Positions 16,345 to 28,061 of a stretch of 64,000 nt of DNA are shown piece after piece. The notes beneath the pieces are model-generated. The model saw only the letters and a program-made list of their open reading frames with translations. It ran no database searches and was not told where the DNA came from. The position numbers and the translations under genes are program-made. Within the stretch, counting starts at the first letter, position 1. Each line of letters begins with the position of its first letter. The DNA is from Brachyhypopomus gauderio (taxonomy: Eukaryota > Chordata > Actinopteri > Gymnotiformes > Hypopomidae), in contig NW_027506984.1 in the NCBI RefSeq assembly GCF_052324685.1, forward strand, positions 107,001 to 171,000, given 5' to 3'.

Positions 16345-18541
16345 GAAGATTTTAATTAAACTGAAACAGCTGGTTTTAGACAGCGTCAATTCGTCTTGGG
16401 AATGACGTATACAAGTACTGCACAGTGGTCAGAGGGATTTTAAGGTCACTATCTGATGCTGGTGGAGGAAAACGTTTCCTAACTCACTCCTCCAAAACAC
16501 CCCAAAGTGGCTCAATAATATTTAGATCTGGTGACTGTGCAGGTCATGGGAGATGTTCAACTTCACTTTCATGTTCATCAAACCAATCTTTCACCAGTCT
16601 TGCTGAGTGTATTGGTGCACTGTCATCCTGATACACGGCACCGCCTTCAGGATACAATGTTTGAACCATTGGATGCACATGGTCCTCCAGATTGGTTCAG
16701 TAGTCCTTGGCAGTGACGCACCCATCTAGCACAAGTATTGGGCCAAGGGAATGCCATGATATGGCAGCCCAAACCATCACTGATCCACCCACATGATTCA
16801 CTCTGGGCAACAGTCTGGGTGGTACGATTCTTTGGGGCTTCTCCACACCATTCTCCTGGATTTGGAGAAAACAGTAACAGTACATGTTTCACTTTGTCCA
16901 CAGCCCAAGATTTGTGCTCCTTGCACCATTAAAACCGACATTTGGCATTGGCACGAGTGACCAAAGGTTTGGCTATAGCAGCCCGGCCGTGTATATTGAC
17001 CCCGTGAAGCTCCTGATAGTTTTGGTGGAAACAGGAGAGTTGAGGTGCACATTTAATTCTGCCGTGATTTGGGCAGCTGTGGTTTTATGTTTTTTGGATA
17101 CAATCCGGGTCAGCACCCGAACATCCCTTTCAGACAGCTTCCTCTTGCGTTCACAGTTAATCCTGTTGGATGTGGTTCATCCTTCTTGTTGGTAACCCTT
17201 AAATGGTAAGCACAATAAAAGTTAGAAGCAGTTGGGTATGATAATAGAGTCAAATAAATTTATTAAGCAAGTAAGAATTTATTAAGCAAGTATAGATTAA
17301 ATAAGCAAGTATGGATTAGTTCCAGAGACCCCTGTTACAGACGCACAAGGTGTCTGCCACAGAGAGCCCAGATTCCTCTCTCCAAACTCTCATCTTTTAT
17401 ACTTTAATCATAAGCACGCACGGTGTCCACGAGGTGAACATGAGGTGATTACCAGAATATGTTTGGGTAAACGTGACATAATTAACACATGATTTAACCC
17501 TAACCCTTTGACGACACTTGTCCTGACTGGGAAACAGTGTTTTCATCTCACACACATGCGCGTTTGACGAAAATGCCGGGGTGAACTCAAGCTAAGCGAA
17601 CAGCACATTAAAAAACAAACAACACAAACTTCAATATAAACATAAAGCGTGATATGCTTCAGGACTTTGTCACGTTTGGAGCACACTACGGGCTCTGTTA
17701 TGTACGCAACTATTGTTTTCTAGGTAAAAAGTGGATAAACTCTGTTATCAACACTCTTTACGATGCCACTCACCTTTAGGAAGAAGAGAACAGACAGCAG
17801 CAGTAGTTTTTAAACCTCCCTCAGTCGTTTGCGGTGCCTTTGCTGCACCTCGTATGTGGTTTATTCCAAACGTGTGACAGAAGAACCGCGTCTCACCAAC
17901 GAGACTAAAAGCAGAGTCACTTCATGTCGCTAGTCTCACGTTTTCCACGTTTCTTTAAAAGTATTAGCGGCTCACTAGGCTTGTAAACAAACCGCGCAGC
18001 ACGAAGATGTAGCAGTGTGTCGCCCTCAGAGCTGATGAGGTAACCGGGCCACGGCACAGACCGTTAGTGCAGGTGAGAGCGGACCGGCTGGGGAGCCGCA
18101 TGAAACCAGGCAAAGAGCCGCAGGTTGGCCACTCCTGTTCTAAGGCCTACAGAGCCATACCAGGCCTTGAATGGCTTCAGTGTCCTACTTACACGATTAA
18201 CACATATATAGGTAAAAAGCTCTAGCTTATACATCTAATGTGTTTAATATATACTAAGAAAGCCTGGCATAAAGGGAAATCATAAAATTTCCATCACATG
18301 CGCTAGCAAGACATGGACCATCAATTGGTCCTCTTTTGAACTCTGGTATGTCATTCATAATATTGTGTGCATAGCAATATTTTGAGCAAAACTGTGCTCT
18401 TACCCTGCTAATTGACACACTCTGCTCTTACTGGTGCAATGTGCAAGGAATGAAGATTGGCCACCAGGATGGTCCAATTTAGCCATGAAACCTCCCACAC
18501 TAAAATGTTGTTTCAGTTTCATTGTCCAACCCCTGTATATT
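16345..18541 (-). mobile_element. Tc1-like transposon, interrupted by ~1.1 kb insertion
   Basis: The left part (16345-17195) carries a decayed Tc1 transposase on the minus strand. Recognisable pieces are GGSVMVWAAISWHSLGPI and the conserved helix-turn-helix region near 17100-17190. The element's other end resumes at about 18300 and finishes with the terminal motif GTTTCAGTTTCATTGTCCAA and CCCCTGTATA at 18510-18541. The stretch 17196-18300 is foreign to the Tc1 element and ends near 18140 with a hAT-like terminus (GAGCCGCAGGTTGGCCAC). Stops and indels make the transposase inactive. Confidence 0.75.
17196..18300. mobile_element. Insertion inside the Tc1 copy (hAT/Charlie-like end at ~18140)
   Basis: This segment splits the Tc1 element. 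It contains a short direct repeat of TTTATTAAGCAAGTA near 17260-17310 and ends in a GCCGCAGGTTGGCCACTCC terminus typical of fish hAT/Charlie elements. The left border and any internal gene are unclear. Confidence 0.4.
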
Positions 18542-18559
18542 AAAGATTTATATCTTCAC

Positions 18560-19735
18560 CACTAAGGTAGATTCGATACACATCTCGATACACTGTCACC
18601 GAAACGATATAACTGCGATACTCTGAAACCCCTTGTCGATACGATGCGATACAAATCACTCCTGTTCACGATATGATGCGATTAAAAAATGATTTGATAA
18701 CAATATGACTTATTATATGAGGATTCGGTTTGATAAATGATCATTCGATACAGTTAGTTATGGTTTGAGGATGTATTGGCCTAATCCATCAGTTTTCTTA
18801 ACTCAATAGCACAATTCTACTTTACTCTCTAACAATTTAAGGGATGTATGCATCTGGGGTGGGTTTCCCGAAACGTTCGTAGCGCTTTGTAACCTCGTAT
18901 GAAACGTATGAGGTTAAGAAGTACTTAGCGCTAAGAACGTTTCAGGAAACTCACCCCTGGTTGTTTTCAATGGAGCAAAACCAATACATAATATAAAAAA
19001 AATGCATAATTCAGTATATTCAGACAGAGCATAAATTTATTCAAGTGAATTATTTTCTCCATCTATATTTATACAAAACGTTTAAAACATAAGATGAACA
19101 GTTTTTAAAAGTACTGTATTAACATAGTGAAAATTATGATCTGCAACACTACTGTCTGCTAGACTTACGAGGGGGTAGCGGCCGCAGAGATGTCCATACC
19201 GTGTCGTCTTTTCATGTGTGTCGCCAGGTTCGTTGTGCTACTAACGTATTTGATAGCCCCACGGCATTGTTTGCAGATTGCGTGCGTCTTGTCAAGTTGA
19301 CCACCTCGCTTAAAAACCCGAAATATTGCCACATGTTTGATTTGTGTGTCTTTTTTGGTGCCTTAAATAGCTTTGTCTTTGCTAATGCTCTCGTTTCCCT
19401 CCATCTTTGTTGTGTACGTCTGCGTGCTTGCGTCAGTAGCCTACCTGAGGACACGATGGTGCATTTATGTTGCCTCGAAAAAAAAAGAAATCAATAAAAA
19501 TAAAAAAGTATGTTGCCTCTGTAAATACGTTAGAATAAGGAATAGATACTGGAAAACAAAACACCCAATTTAACCATGGTATTTGCCGATGCAAAAAGGC
19601 TAGAGTCGATGCACCATAAATTCGCCCGCAAATTAAACCCGATGCACGTTGAATCTACCGGTGCACTGCAGTCGAATCGCAGACGTGTGCCGAATCACCG
19701 ATGTGAATCGGTGAATCTCCCCATACCTACTGTAT
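18560..19735 (-). mobile_element. hAT-family remnant with BED-type zinc finger
   Basis: On the minus strand, around 19360-19180, successive frames give SNMWQYFGF, then a C-x2-C pair (AICKQC), then TTNLATHMKRRH. This is the BED zinc finger at the N-terminus of hAT transposases, broken by a frameshift in the simplest ORF. The flanks carry GATTCGATACA-rich sequence at 18565-18760 and GAATCACCGATGTGAATCGG near 19690. No catalytic domain is left. Confidence 0.55.
18855..18960. repeat. Palindromic MITE nested in the hAT remnant
   Basis: GGGGTGGGTTTCCCGAAACG at the left is matched by an inverted copy (CGTTTCAGGAAACTCACCCC) at the right, and the inner arms AGCGC...GCGCT also pair. The roughly 105-bp unit is nearly a full hairpin, typical of a hAT-derived MITE. 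Confidence 0.75.
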
Positions 19736-19925
19736 ATATATGTATATGTGAGTGGCTTCATGGCTAAATTGGACCAGCCTGGTGGCCAATCTTCATTTTA
19801 AAAAAATGAGCAATTTAGTGATTTTGCTACCTCTACCTTTGATTAGATGAAACTGTGAGACAGTAGAATGAAAAGATATTTGAATCATCAAGATTCAAGA
19901 ATGGGGTTGAATCAAGAGTGAATGA

Positions 19926-20402
19926 ATGTTCAACTTATATAACACCTTTCTAGATACTCAAGGTCACTTTATTACAATTTTAACACAGGTACAACTCTTA
20001 CATTAGCATTCACACACCGGCCAGAAGCGGCAGCCAATCGCACACAGTATACTCTCTACCAGGATCCACAGCCCCCTGGGGGACTGAATGGTAGAGAGGA
20101 CAGACCCTAGTGGTAGTGCACCATCCACCACTGGGCATACAAGCACATTCATGCACAGACACTCGGATAACTGCTTTTATTGAACATGAAGACACTCAGG
20201 GAGAATTTGTCAGGGAATCAGTAAGGACAAATTTACTTAACCTCCATGTCTTTGGAGTGTGGGAGGAAACCGGAGACCCCAAAGGAAACCCAGACAGACA
20301 CAGGGAGAACATGGAAACTCCACTCAGATAGGGACTTGAACCTAAGTCCCCAGTGCTGAGAGGCAAACGTGCTAACCACCAAGCCACCGTGTTGCCCAAG
20401 TG
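19926..20402 (-). mobile_element. tRNA-derived SINE inserted in the minisatellite
   Basis: Read on the minus strand, it starts GGCAACACGGTGGCTTGGTG, with GTTAGCAC (box A region) and GGTTCAAGTCC (box B), the pol III promoter of a tRNA-derived SINE. The body has the familiar TGTTCTCCCTGTGTCTG and GGTTTCCTCCCACACTCCAA segments shared by many fish SINEs. Confidence 0.7.
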
Positions 20403-20531
20403 GGAATAAATTAAGAGTGCAGTTGATTCAAGAGTGGGGTTGATTCAAGAATGGGGTTGAATCAAGAGTGGAAATGAATCAAGAGTGGAGTTGATTCAAG
20501 AGTGGAGTTGACTCAAGAGTGGGGTTGATTC

Positions 20532-21770
20532 GGGCACCTCTCGATTTTGGTGCGTGCAAAGTTACAAGGTGGAATTCATGCACTTGTACGGCACTTTGAC
20601 GGTCCATTTTCAGTATTTTCCAGCACCTTCTGCTTAATTTACATATTTATACAGTACAAATGCACATATACTCGAAATTATTCCAAATAGTTCGCTTTTT
20701 ATCTCATTAAAAGAGATGTTACCGGGTTTGGTAACAGCAGAAGTGCAGCATAATAAGCTTGTTGGCATTTCAATGTACATATATTGGCACCTTCCACACC
20801 TTCAATATCGAGTGATCGTGGCGGTGAGGGTGAGGAAGGAGACCACCCCTGGACCTACCTAGAGACAATGTTTGCGTTTGCTGAAGTGAAAGTAAATCCT
20901 ATAGGATGAAGTGCCATTTCTCCCTCTCTAAAAAGGGTGAAATATTGGCCTTCAAAAATTCACCTTTGAACCTGTAGAAACACATCAATGTAAGTTATAA
21001 ATATAACGCACAGAAGACACACCAGCTTTAGCTGTCAGTAAGCACTAGTTAGGTTAGATATCTTAGCTAACTAACCTAATTATGTTCATGATGTGCTGCA
21101 GTATTCACTTAACATTAGCTGGCAATCATAAAGGCGATGTCACGCTGAGTTGTGTTTTTAGCAACAGTAAACCGTGTTTCTTTTCATGCTGACTAATCAT
21201 GTGCCCATTTTTATAGTGTAGTGTATTTATAGGGTAAGGGCATTTATTGAGGGTAAACTCAGGGCAGTAGGCTCACCCTTAGAATCCGACGGATGGATTT
21301 TACATCCAAAATGCACCTCGTTTTCTCAGATAAATTAAGGCAAACTTGTACTTCTGTGTCAAACCAACGACGTAGCAGGACATAGGTTATCTGTTTTTTG
21401 TGTATGAAGTGTTAAGCCCAGTTTTTTAAGTTGCAACTTGTTTGTACATACAGAACACTTGTATTTGTGGTCTTTGACATCTTTGATTTGTAAGTGATGT
21501 ATAAAAACAATTGATAATCAAACTTTGACGGCATTCTTTAATTAATTCAAAACACAATACTTGTACTTTTTACTTTCAGTACTTGAGTAATACATTTTAG
21601 ACTAAACTACCTCAATACTTAAGTACAAAAAATGCTGAATACTTCTGTACTTCTACTTAAGTAAAGTTTTTAAAGAACACTTCAACTTCTACTCAAGTCA
21701 ATTTTTTTGATAGAGTACTTGTACTTTTACTCAAGTATGGGTCTCTAATACATTATACAAAACACTGCTC
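20532..21770. mobile_element. Non-autonomous hAT element inserted in the minisatellite
   Basis: The right end carries the well-known fish hAT terminus, with ACTTTTACTCAAGTATGG followed by TACAAAACACTG, preceded by many TACTTAAGTA-type subterminal motifs. The left border is set only by where the minisatellite stops. No transposase frame is present. Confidence 0.6.
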
Positions 21771-22507
21771 AAGAGTGAGGTTGACTCAAGAGTGGAGTTG
21801 AATCAAGAATGAGGTTGATTCAAGAGTGGGAATGATTCAAAAGTGGGGATGAATCAAGAGTGAGGTTGATTCAAGAGTGGGGTTGAACCAAGAGTGGGGT
21901 TGACTCAAGATTGGGGTTGAATCAAGAGTGGGGTTGATTCAAGAGTGGGGTTGACTCAAAAATGGTGTTGAATCAAGAGTGGGGTTCATTCAAGAGTGGA
22001 GTTGACTAAAAAATGGGGTTGAATCAAGAGTGGGGTTGATTCAAGAGTGGAGTTGATTCAAGGGTGTGGTTGGTTCAAGAGTGGGGTTGACTCAAGAGTT
22101 GAGTTGAATCAAGAGTAGGGTTGAATCAAGAGTGGGGTTGACTCAAGAGTGTGATTGATTCAAGAGTGGGGTTGACTCAAAAATGGGGTTGAATCAAGAG
22201 TGGGGTTCATTCAAGAGTGGAGTTGACTAAAAAATGGGGTTGAATAAAGAGTGGGGTTGATTCAAGAGTGGAGTTGAATCAAGAGTGAGGATGAATCAAG
22301 AGTGGAGTTGAATAGTGATTATAATACATCATACATTGCAATAAAGACACAGTACAATCAATGTGATATCGATTTCAACACAAAGGCACAAAATGACACT
22401 TGAGCTAAGTCACGCTGATCAGACTCACATCTTCCTGGAAAGATCACTTTTGGTTCCATCCCTTCTTCTGTCATTACAGTTATACAATAATTAATGTTTA
22501 ACTACAG

Positions 22508-22831
22508 CCTCAAGAAAATCCCTGCTAATCATAAAGTGCTTAGATCAGTCCAAACTGGCCAACAGTGTACAGTGGTTTGAGTCACTGAAGGAAGTTCTTG
22601 TCGAGGCATTTTTCTGTAAAGATAAGACACTCATTGGCCATGATTTGGTCTGCCTAGCCCTGATCTGTTTTCCTTTACTGCTGCTCACCATTGTCTTGTG
22701 TTGGACAGCCACCAGTCCATCTATAAGACACACCTGCTTTACACAGATATGCATTGCCCACTTCTTTAGGTGCACTAGGTTCTTAACAATCATGTCTTAT
22801 GTTAGCTCATGTAGCAATGGTCAGGTTCAAT
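22508..22831 (+). CDS. Possible exon of a small single-pass membrane protein (uncertain)
   Basis: After a TACAG acceptor at about 22507, one frame is open for about 107 codons to TGA at 22829-22831. It reads an amphipathic, acidic segment (SVQWFESLKEVLVEAFF, CKDKTLIGHD) and then a strong hydrophobic stretch (LVCLALICFPLLLLTIVLCW). The tail is more Cys/Ser-rich and may be non-coding. This layout recalls small integral membrane proteins. No upstream exon with an ATG was identified. If real, the exon lies between the two mucin-like genes but on the opposite strand. Confidence 0.3.
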
Positions 22832-24463
22832 GACCAGTGGATCTCTGCTGATGGGATCCAGTGATGGTGGCAGTGACATCAGAACATATAAAGGAATGAA
22901 CACAGGGTAGAAATAACTGATTAACCTTTGCTGTAATTCATTGTCAAGCTGATAGAGCTATTCATTTTTACAAACACCAGATGTGATCGAGCCCTGCCTC
23001 ATCTGTGGTGTTTGTAGAAACGAACTATTAAATGTTCAATTAGCTCATGTGGCTTTGATAAGTGAAAGCATTTTAAGCTCACGTTTGCTTGTGTGTGCAT
23101 GTCAATTCGTATGTCAGTGAAATTTGAACTCATAAGGATCAAATTAGCATGTGACCACTGCAGTCTACTCAAGCCATGAGGGTTTTGTGACTCATTGTGT
23201 AAACACTGAGAGTTTTGTGGAAAAGAAACTTAGCACGACTCTGAAACTCAGCATGATTATCTGATTATATCCCTCCGCAGAATGTGGGTGAATTTACATA
23301 TCAGTCAGAAAATCTCATCATGGTATATATTCGGCTGTATTCCAGATTTAAAACCGAACTTGGTGTATAGATTGCATTAATTGTTTTTATTAATTTATGC
23401 AATTCCATGCAATTTTTTTTCTTTAAAAGGTTCAAACCAGATCAGAGAGCAGATGAACACAATTATTTCAAATTGTACATTTAAAAAATAAAACATCTGA
23501 GGTAGAGAGGGGAAGACATTCACGTGAACATGAAGAGTGTAGCGGGAATTTGAAGACATCTGAGCAGCAGGCATTGAAAGCTCCAATGTTGGTGGCCTTC
23601 ATCTCTTGGAAGGAAACGTGTTGAGTTACATCAGGAGTCGGCCAGTGCCAAGAACAAGAGGAACCAGGTCAGTAGGACCAGACAGCAAAGCCATGCCAGA
23701 TGCTCAAAGTGGGATCAATAAAAGAAGACAGGGCATTGAGTTTCACACATACAGAAAAGGGATTCTGACTTCCTGAGACTTCCTGGGTGGACTTTGGCTT
23801 TTTGATTTTCCTGATATGGATTTTGACTTTGACAGTGGAAACTTTAGCAACTGTTTTGAATTTACTGAAGACTGTTAAAATGAGAGATCATTAAAATGGG
23901 GGGACAACAGTCCTCTAGGAAGGGTAGAAAGTTAAGAGTTACAAAGACAAAGTTGACCCATCAGTTTAAGGATATTTCAGAAAACGACAGTAGCATTGCT
24001 ATGATGGAGGATACATATTTTTAGGTACTTTATATGAAGCTTGAAACAAAGAGATGTGAAATATTACAGCAAGGTAACTAACTTCCTTGGGTACTCCACC
24101 AATATCAGTCCATTTTGACCAATCACAATAATTACACAAGCAGACGGAAAATCAAATCTACCAATAGAACGAAAACGTTAGTTAAATGATCAAAATAGAA
24201 AAATAATTTAAAGATGTCATATACAGTTTTATATTAACACCAAATGACATATAACATTGTTATTAATCTTATAAATATTTAAGGCTTGTAAAGTAGACAT
24301 AATCTTCCAAAATGTTTTCTTACTACCAAAATGATACCCAGCTGAATAACCACCAGCCGTAAACCACTGCGTCGTTAAAGAATCGTCATGTTCCCAATCA
24401 AACTTTCACTTGGTTACACATCTTCTTTGCTTTGCTCTTTCCTCCCATTACTCTAGGTGGCAC
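22832..24463. other. Intergenic, nothing recognised
   Basis: Moderately AT-rich sequence without supported exons, RNA genes or clear repeats. Confidence 0.4.
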
Positions 24464-25568
24464 TTATCGCCACAGAGCAGAAAAAACCAGCTGGGGCAGG
24501 ACCAGGACAGCAACCGACACACTGACACCCAAGCTGCCCCCTGTTGGGGAAGACTTAGTAAACTGGTTGGTGGTTTGCCACACTGTGGTGTTCGCCGTAT
24601 CCGTGATGTTGAAAGTGGAGGAACTGGTGGGATTTATAGACTCGGTTGTGGATCCGGTTGTCATAGTTGTAGCAGCTGTAGAGCTCTGTGTCGATACCTG
24701 AATCAGACACACAAAAAAGGCCATTACAAGTTACATTTTGCGGCTTCACTTTTAAGCTAAGCTCCGTTTAACTTAACGTTTCATTCCATCACAGAGCTTT
24801 GGAAGCTCCTCTCTGTCTCCATTATCTCTAAAATGTGGCTAATGGCGTATGTACCCAAAAAAAGTCCTTTTAAATCATGTGGTTACATATTCTTATCAGC
24901 CTTAGATTAATTCATCAGAGCCATGCAAATTATGTAGTTTTAACAGTAAACACCAGTCACGCTGCATGGATGAACAGAATCTGTTCACTTGTACAGACTC
25001 CATGTCAGATGAAAGTCGTGAAAGTGCTGAGCAACATACACAATAGAACAAAATGAAAGATATACAGCATGTGGTTTATTATTTGGTAAATTTTTCTACC
25101 AACCATATTTGGTTTTACTCAAACATTTTGGAGAAGAAAAGACTTTTTGGTTAGTTTTGTGACATTTTCCTGAAGGCAAAAAATTATGATTATTAAATTA
25201 TGAATTGATGTTACTGAGCTATAGATCACACTACCAACTGGTTAGTGTTGTTTAAAGTTGTTGCCTATCAACACAAAAATAAAAAAATCATTCAAAATAT
25301 TAAATGTGTTTTTGTTTAAATACGTATATAAAACACAAGTTTACATTACGGTTTTTGTAGCTGTTGCTGTTTTGTAGTCTTACTGATGTATATCCATTTC
25401 CTCAAGTTTGTTTTCGATTTAAGAGGTGTTACTTCATGATTTTCCTTCTCTCACCCTTTACCAAAATTGTCTCGCACTATTCCCTGAGTCGGCTTTCCCA
25501 GAACCCACCTGTGCCATTTCTTGTGCCAGAAAGGCCGTGACCCACAGCACCACGACCAGAATCCCCAT
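24464..25568 (-). CDS. Small mucin-like, probably GPI-anchored glycoprotein, 97 aa (gene B)
   Basis: Two minus-strand coding exons: 25568-25509 (MGILVVVLWVTAFLAQEMAQ, signal peptide; donor GTGGGT) and 24697-24464 (acceptor TGATTCAG). The mature part (VSTQSSTAATTMTTGSTTE) is Ser/Thr/Asn-rich with sequons at NIT and NTT. It ends in SLGVSVSVAVLVLPQLVF and only SALWR, which fits a GPI-attachment signal or a tail anchor. Intron phase, strand, domain order and size parallel gene A at 14400-15476. Gene B lacks the 8-residue tandem repeats and is half as long. The two are probably divergent tandem paralogues of a CD24/CD52-like surface sialomucin type. Exon joins are convincing; family membership is inferred. 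Confidence 0.65.
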
Positions 25569-26169
25569 GATGAAGAGGGAAGAAAGAAGAGTCTGGATCT
25601 GCTCTGGGCGTACGCCGCTGACTGGCTGTGTGTGTGAGAGAGTGAGGCCGTGCCTACCAGGAGGAACTGGTTGATTTGATCTGGTCAGCAATTACCTGAG
25701 GCTTCGCTTTTATAGTTCGCACCGCCACCCCCTCTGTCCAGCACCTGAGAGGCGATGCTGAAACAGCACAGACGTGACGTTGGAGTATAGGGGATCTGTG
25801 TTTTTATAAGATCGGTGCCACTTGAAATTGTGGATTGGAAATGCAACAATGAAGAATTCTCCAAGGAGTTAGGGATTTAAGGACTTATGACAGATAATTA
25901 GGGATTAGGTGAATTTTCTAGGTCAAAGTTATATCATTTTACAAACAGCTTTACAGAAACCATGTTAAATGAGAATTAAAAAACAAGAAGCCATTAAAAA
26001 ATTACAAAAATGCAACTGTTGTAAACGATGTTTTACACAGTAAACAAAAGTTTTATTCTTAAAAATGATTTAAAAAAAATTTCAAGGCAGAGAATTGTAG
26101 AACTTTGAATGAAATCAGACCTCTATGTTTCTGCAATGACTAGCAGATTTTTGTCTGCTGATACAACAT

Positions 26170-26560
26170 TCTGAGGTTCAGAAACACATCTAAGGATGAT
26201 TTTGTTCTTTAAGAGTTGATGTAACGTGACCCGTCATTACGGTGCATGTGAGGATTCTGGCAACAGCGTTCTGACCACATGGCTGTAACGTGGCTCTTGG
26301 GCAGGCCCAGAAAAGGGCATGTTACATTAATCCAGCTTCACTGACGCAAAACCCTATATATATTTTTCAGTGTCAGCAGTGGAAAGAATGTTGCTAACCC
26401 TAGAGATATTATAGAGGTGATGTGTAGTTTTGCCGACGTTACTGTTGCAGTTCTTAAAACTGAGGTCACTGTTTAAATTAACTCCTGGATTCGTCATGTG
26501 CGTTTTGCCTTCACAGACAACAAGTCTAAATAATTGAACACATTTCTTCACTGTGCTGAA
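26170..26560 (-). mobile_element. LINE reverse-transcriptase 3' fragment
   Basis: On the minus strand, the frame ending at 26354 contains NPGVNLNSDLSFKNCNSNV, then HHLYNISRVSNILSTADTEK. This matches the segment downstream of the RT core in fish CR1/L2/Rex LINEs (LGV.FDS.LSF...L.NI...L...DAEK). It is truncated at both sides. Confidence 0.65.
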
Positions 26561-26676
26561 TCTGAAGTCACCTAGAGCTTCTGTCTAAGTAATCGATCAG
26601 ATACATTTCAGAGAGATTCTTCATGATCATGGGTGCTTTTTTCTAAGCATTCATGTGCTGTCCTTTACAATTATGG

Positions 26677-27660
26677 GACCTAACCTTACCCCCAAACCTA
26701 AACCCAACCCTAATCCCCTAAACCTACCCCCAAACCTAAACCCAATCCTAACCCACTAACCCTACCCCAAACCTAAACCCATACCTGTCAAGTTTTGTAT
26801 TAAAAAATACGGGACATTTCCCGTATATGACGTCATCACCTAATTTGCATAATCAGTTATTTGCATATAGCTGCAATCGAGGCTGTAGGAGAGACGAAAA
26901 CATCTTTGGAGTGCCAAAAAGTGAAGAAAAAAACACCCCAAATATGTTTTGAACTACAAATGAATTAAAAAATAAAAATGTTCTAGTGGTATTTCTAGCT
27001 ACAAATGGGGACATCTCCTGGGCATATTTCTGTGCCTTTAGCCCGCGTTTGTGCTTGGCAGATTGTTCGTGCTGACGGACATCGTTCCTTCCCCCATGAG
27101 AGACACTAAAATCACAGCTAGAAATCTTACAGAATGAGTAGCTATGCCCCTTCATGCTCCTCTTTAGGAAAGTAAATTTCCTGTCTCATTCGTCATTGTA
27201 CTTACACATACGCTTAGCTTTTTTGGCAGGACTATCTTCTCTCGTTAAATCCATCTCTGATTTGTTGTTCCAGGTTTGCTCCCACTGTCGACACTAAACT
27301 CGCGAGTTTTCAATTTTTATTTATTGTTATGTGCCGTTCTCGCGAGGCTAGTGACAGAATTCTGTTTGGAGCGACACATGAATGCTTTAAAAAAATAATA
27401 ATTGAAAACTGAAAATACGGGACAAATACGGGAAAATAAAAATACGGGATGACGCCGGGACAGAGCGGTAAAATACGGAACTGTCCCGGCCAAAACGGGA
27501 CACTTGACAGGTATGCCTAAATCCAACCCTAATCCTAACCCTACCCCCAAACCTAACCCTAACCCTAACACCAACCCCAATCCTAACCCTGCCCCAAACC
27601 TAAACCCAACCCTAATCCTAACCCTACCCCCATACCTATCTCAAATTCTAATCCTAACCC
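26677..27660. repeat. Interstitial telomere-like (CCTAAC)n repeats, split
   Basis: Degenerate CCCTAACC/CCCAAACCTAAA repeats occupy 26677-26779 and 27516-27660, including short perfect (CCCTAA) runs. CCCTAA is the complement of the vertebrate telomere unit TTAGGG. The array is interrupted by a hAT-like element. Confidence 0.8.
26780..27515 (-). mobile_element. hAT-like transposon inserted in telomere-like repeats
   Basis: Terminal inverted repeats CATACCTGTCAAG and CTTGACAGGTATG bound a 736-bp element. The flanks CCTAAACC and CCTAAATC form an 8-bp target duplication with one change, as expected for hAT. A minus-strand frame (27155-26853) encodes SFCKISSCDFSVSHGGRND and QHEQSAKHKRG, a zinc-finger of the kind found at the N-terminus of hAT transposases. 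The catalytic part is missing. Many CGGGACA/TACGGGA subterminal motifs are present near both ends. Confidence 0.75.
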
Positions 27661-27837
27661 TTGACTCCAGATGAGTAGTATTAGTAAGAATGAAGCAAGT
27701 ATCATAAATGTACTATTCTACTTAATCAAATGACATAGTGACTTCAAACGTATTGTACTGTCATAACACACTATGACAATAAACTTTATCTACTCAGTTG
27801 CTCCAAAGTGTCTGACAGGATTCCTGCTGTTGTACAT

Positions 27838-28025
27838 CTGGGGCAGTCATGGTCCTGTGGCAGGGAACTGGTCTTGCGACTGGAGGGTCGTGGGTTTGAT
27901 TCCCAGACCTGAGGCCATGACTGAGGTGCCCTTGAGCAAGGCACCTAACCCCAATTGCTCCCCGGGCTAGGGCTAGGGCTGCCCACCACTCTGGGCACGT
28001 GTGCACCACAGCCCCCTAGTAATAC
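27838..28025 (+). mobile_element. V-SINE-type tRNA-derived SINE
   Basis: The tRNA-like head has box B GGTTTGATTCC near 27893. It is followed by the conserved V-core segment TGAGGTGCCCTTGAGCAAGG with CACCTAACCCC. The element ends next to a (TG)n tract at 28029-28060. Confidence 0.75.

Positions 28026-28061
<36 letters not shown>

Larger units (their letters stand above)
19893..22318 (+). repeat. 17-bp minisatellite (GATTCAAGAGTGGGGTT) in three blocks
   Basis: Units of GATTCAAGAGTGGGGTT and variants (GAATCAAG, GACTCAAG, GTTCAAG) occur at 19893-19925, 20410-20530 and 21770-22318. The blocks share unit and orientation, so they are one array split by two insertions: the SINE at 19926-20402 and the hAT element at 20532-21770. 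Confidence 0.85.

Noticed and set aside
20196-20399. 67-codon minus-strand frame starting MGNTVAWWLARLP
   Set aside because: It is the tRNA-derived SINE head and body read as protein.
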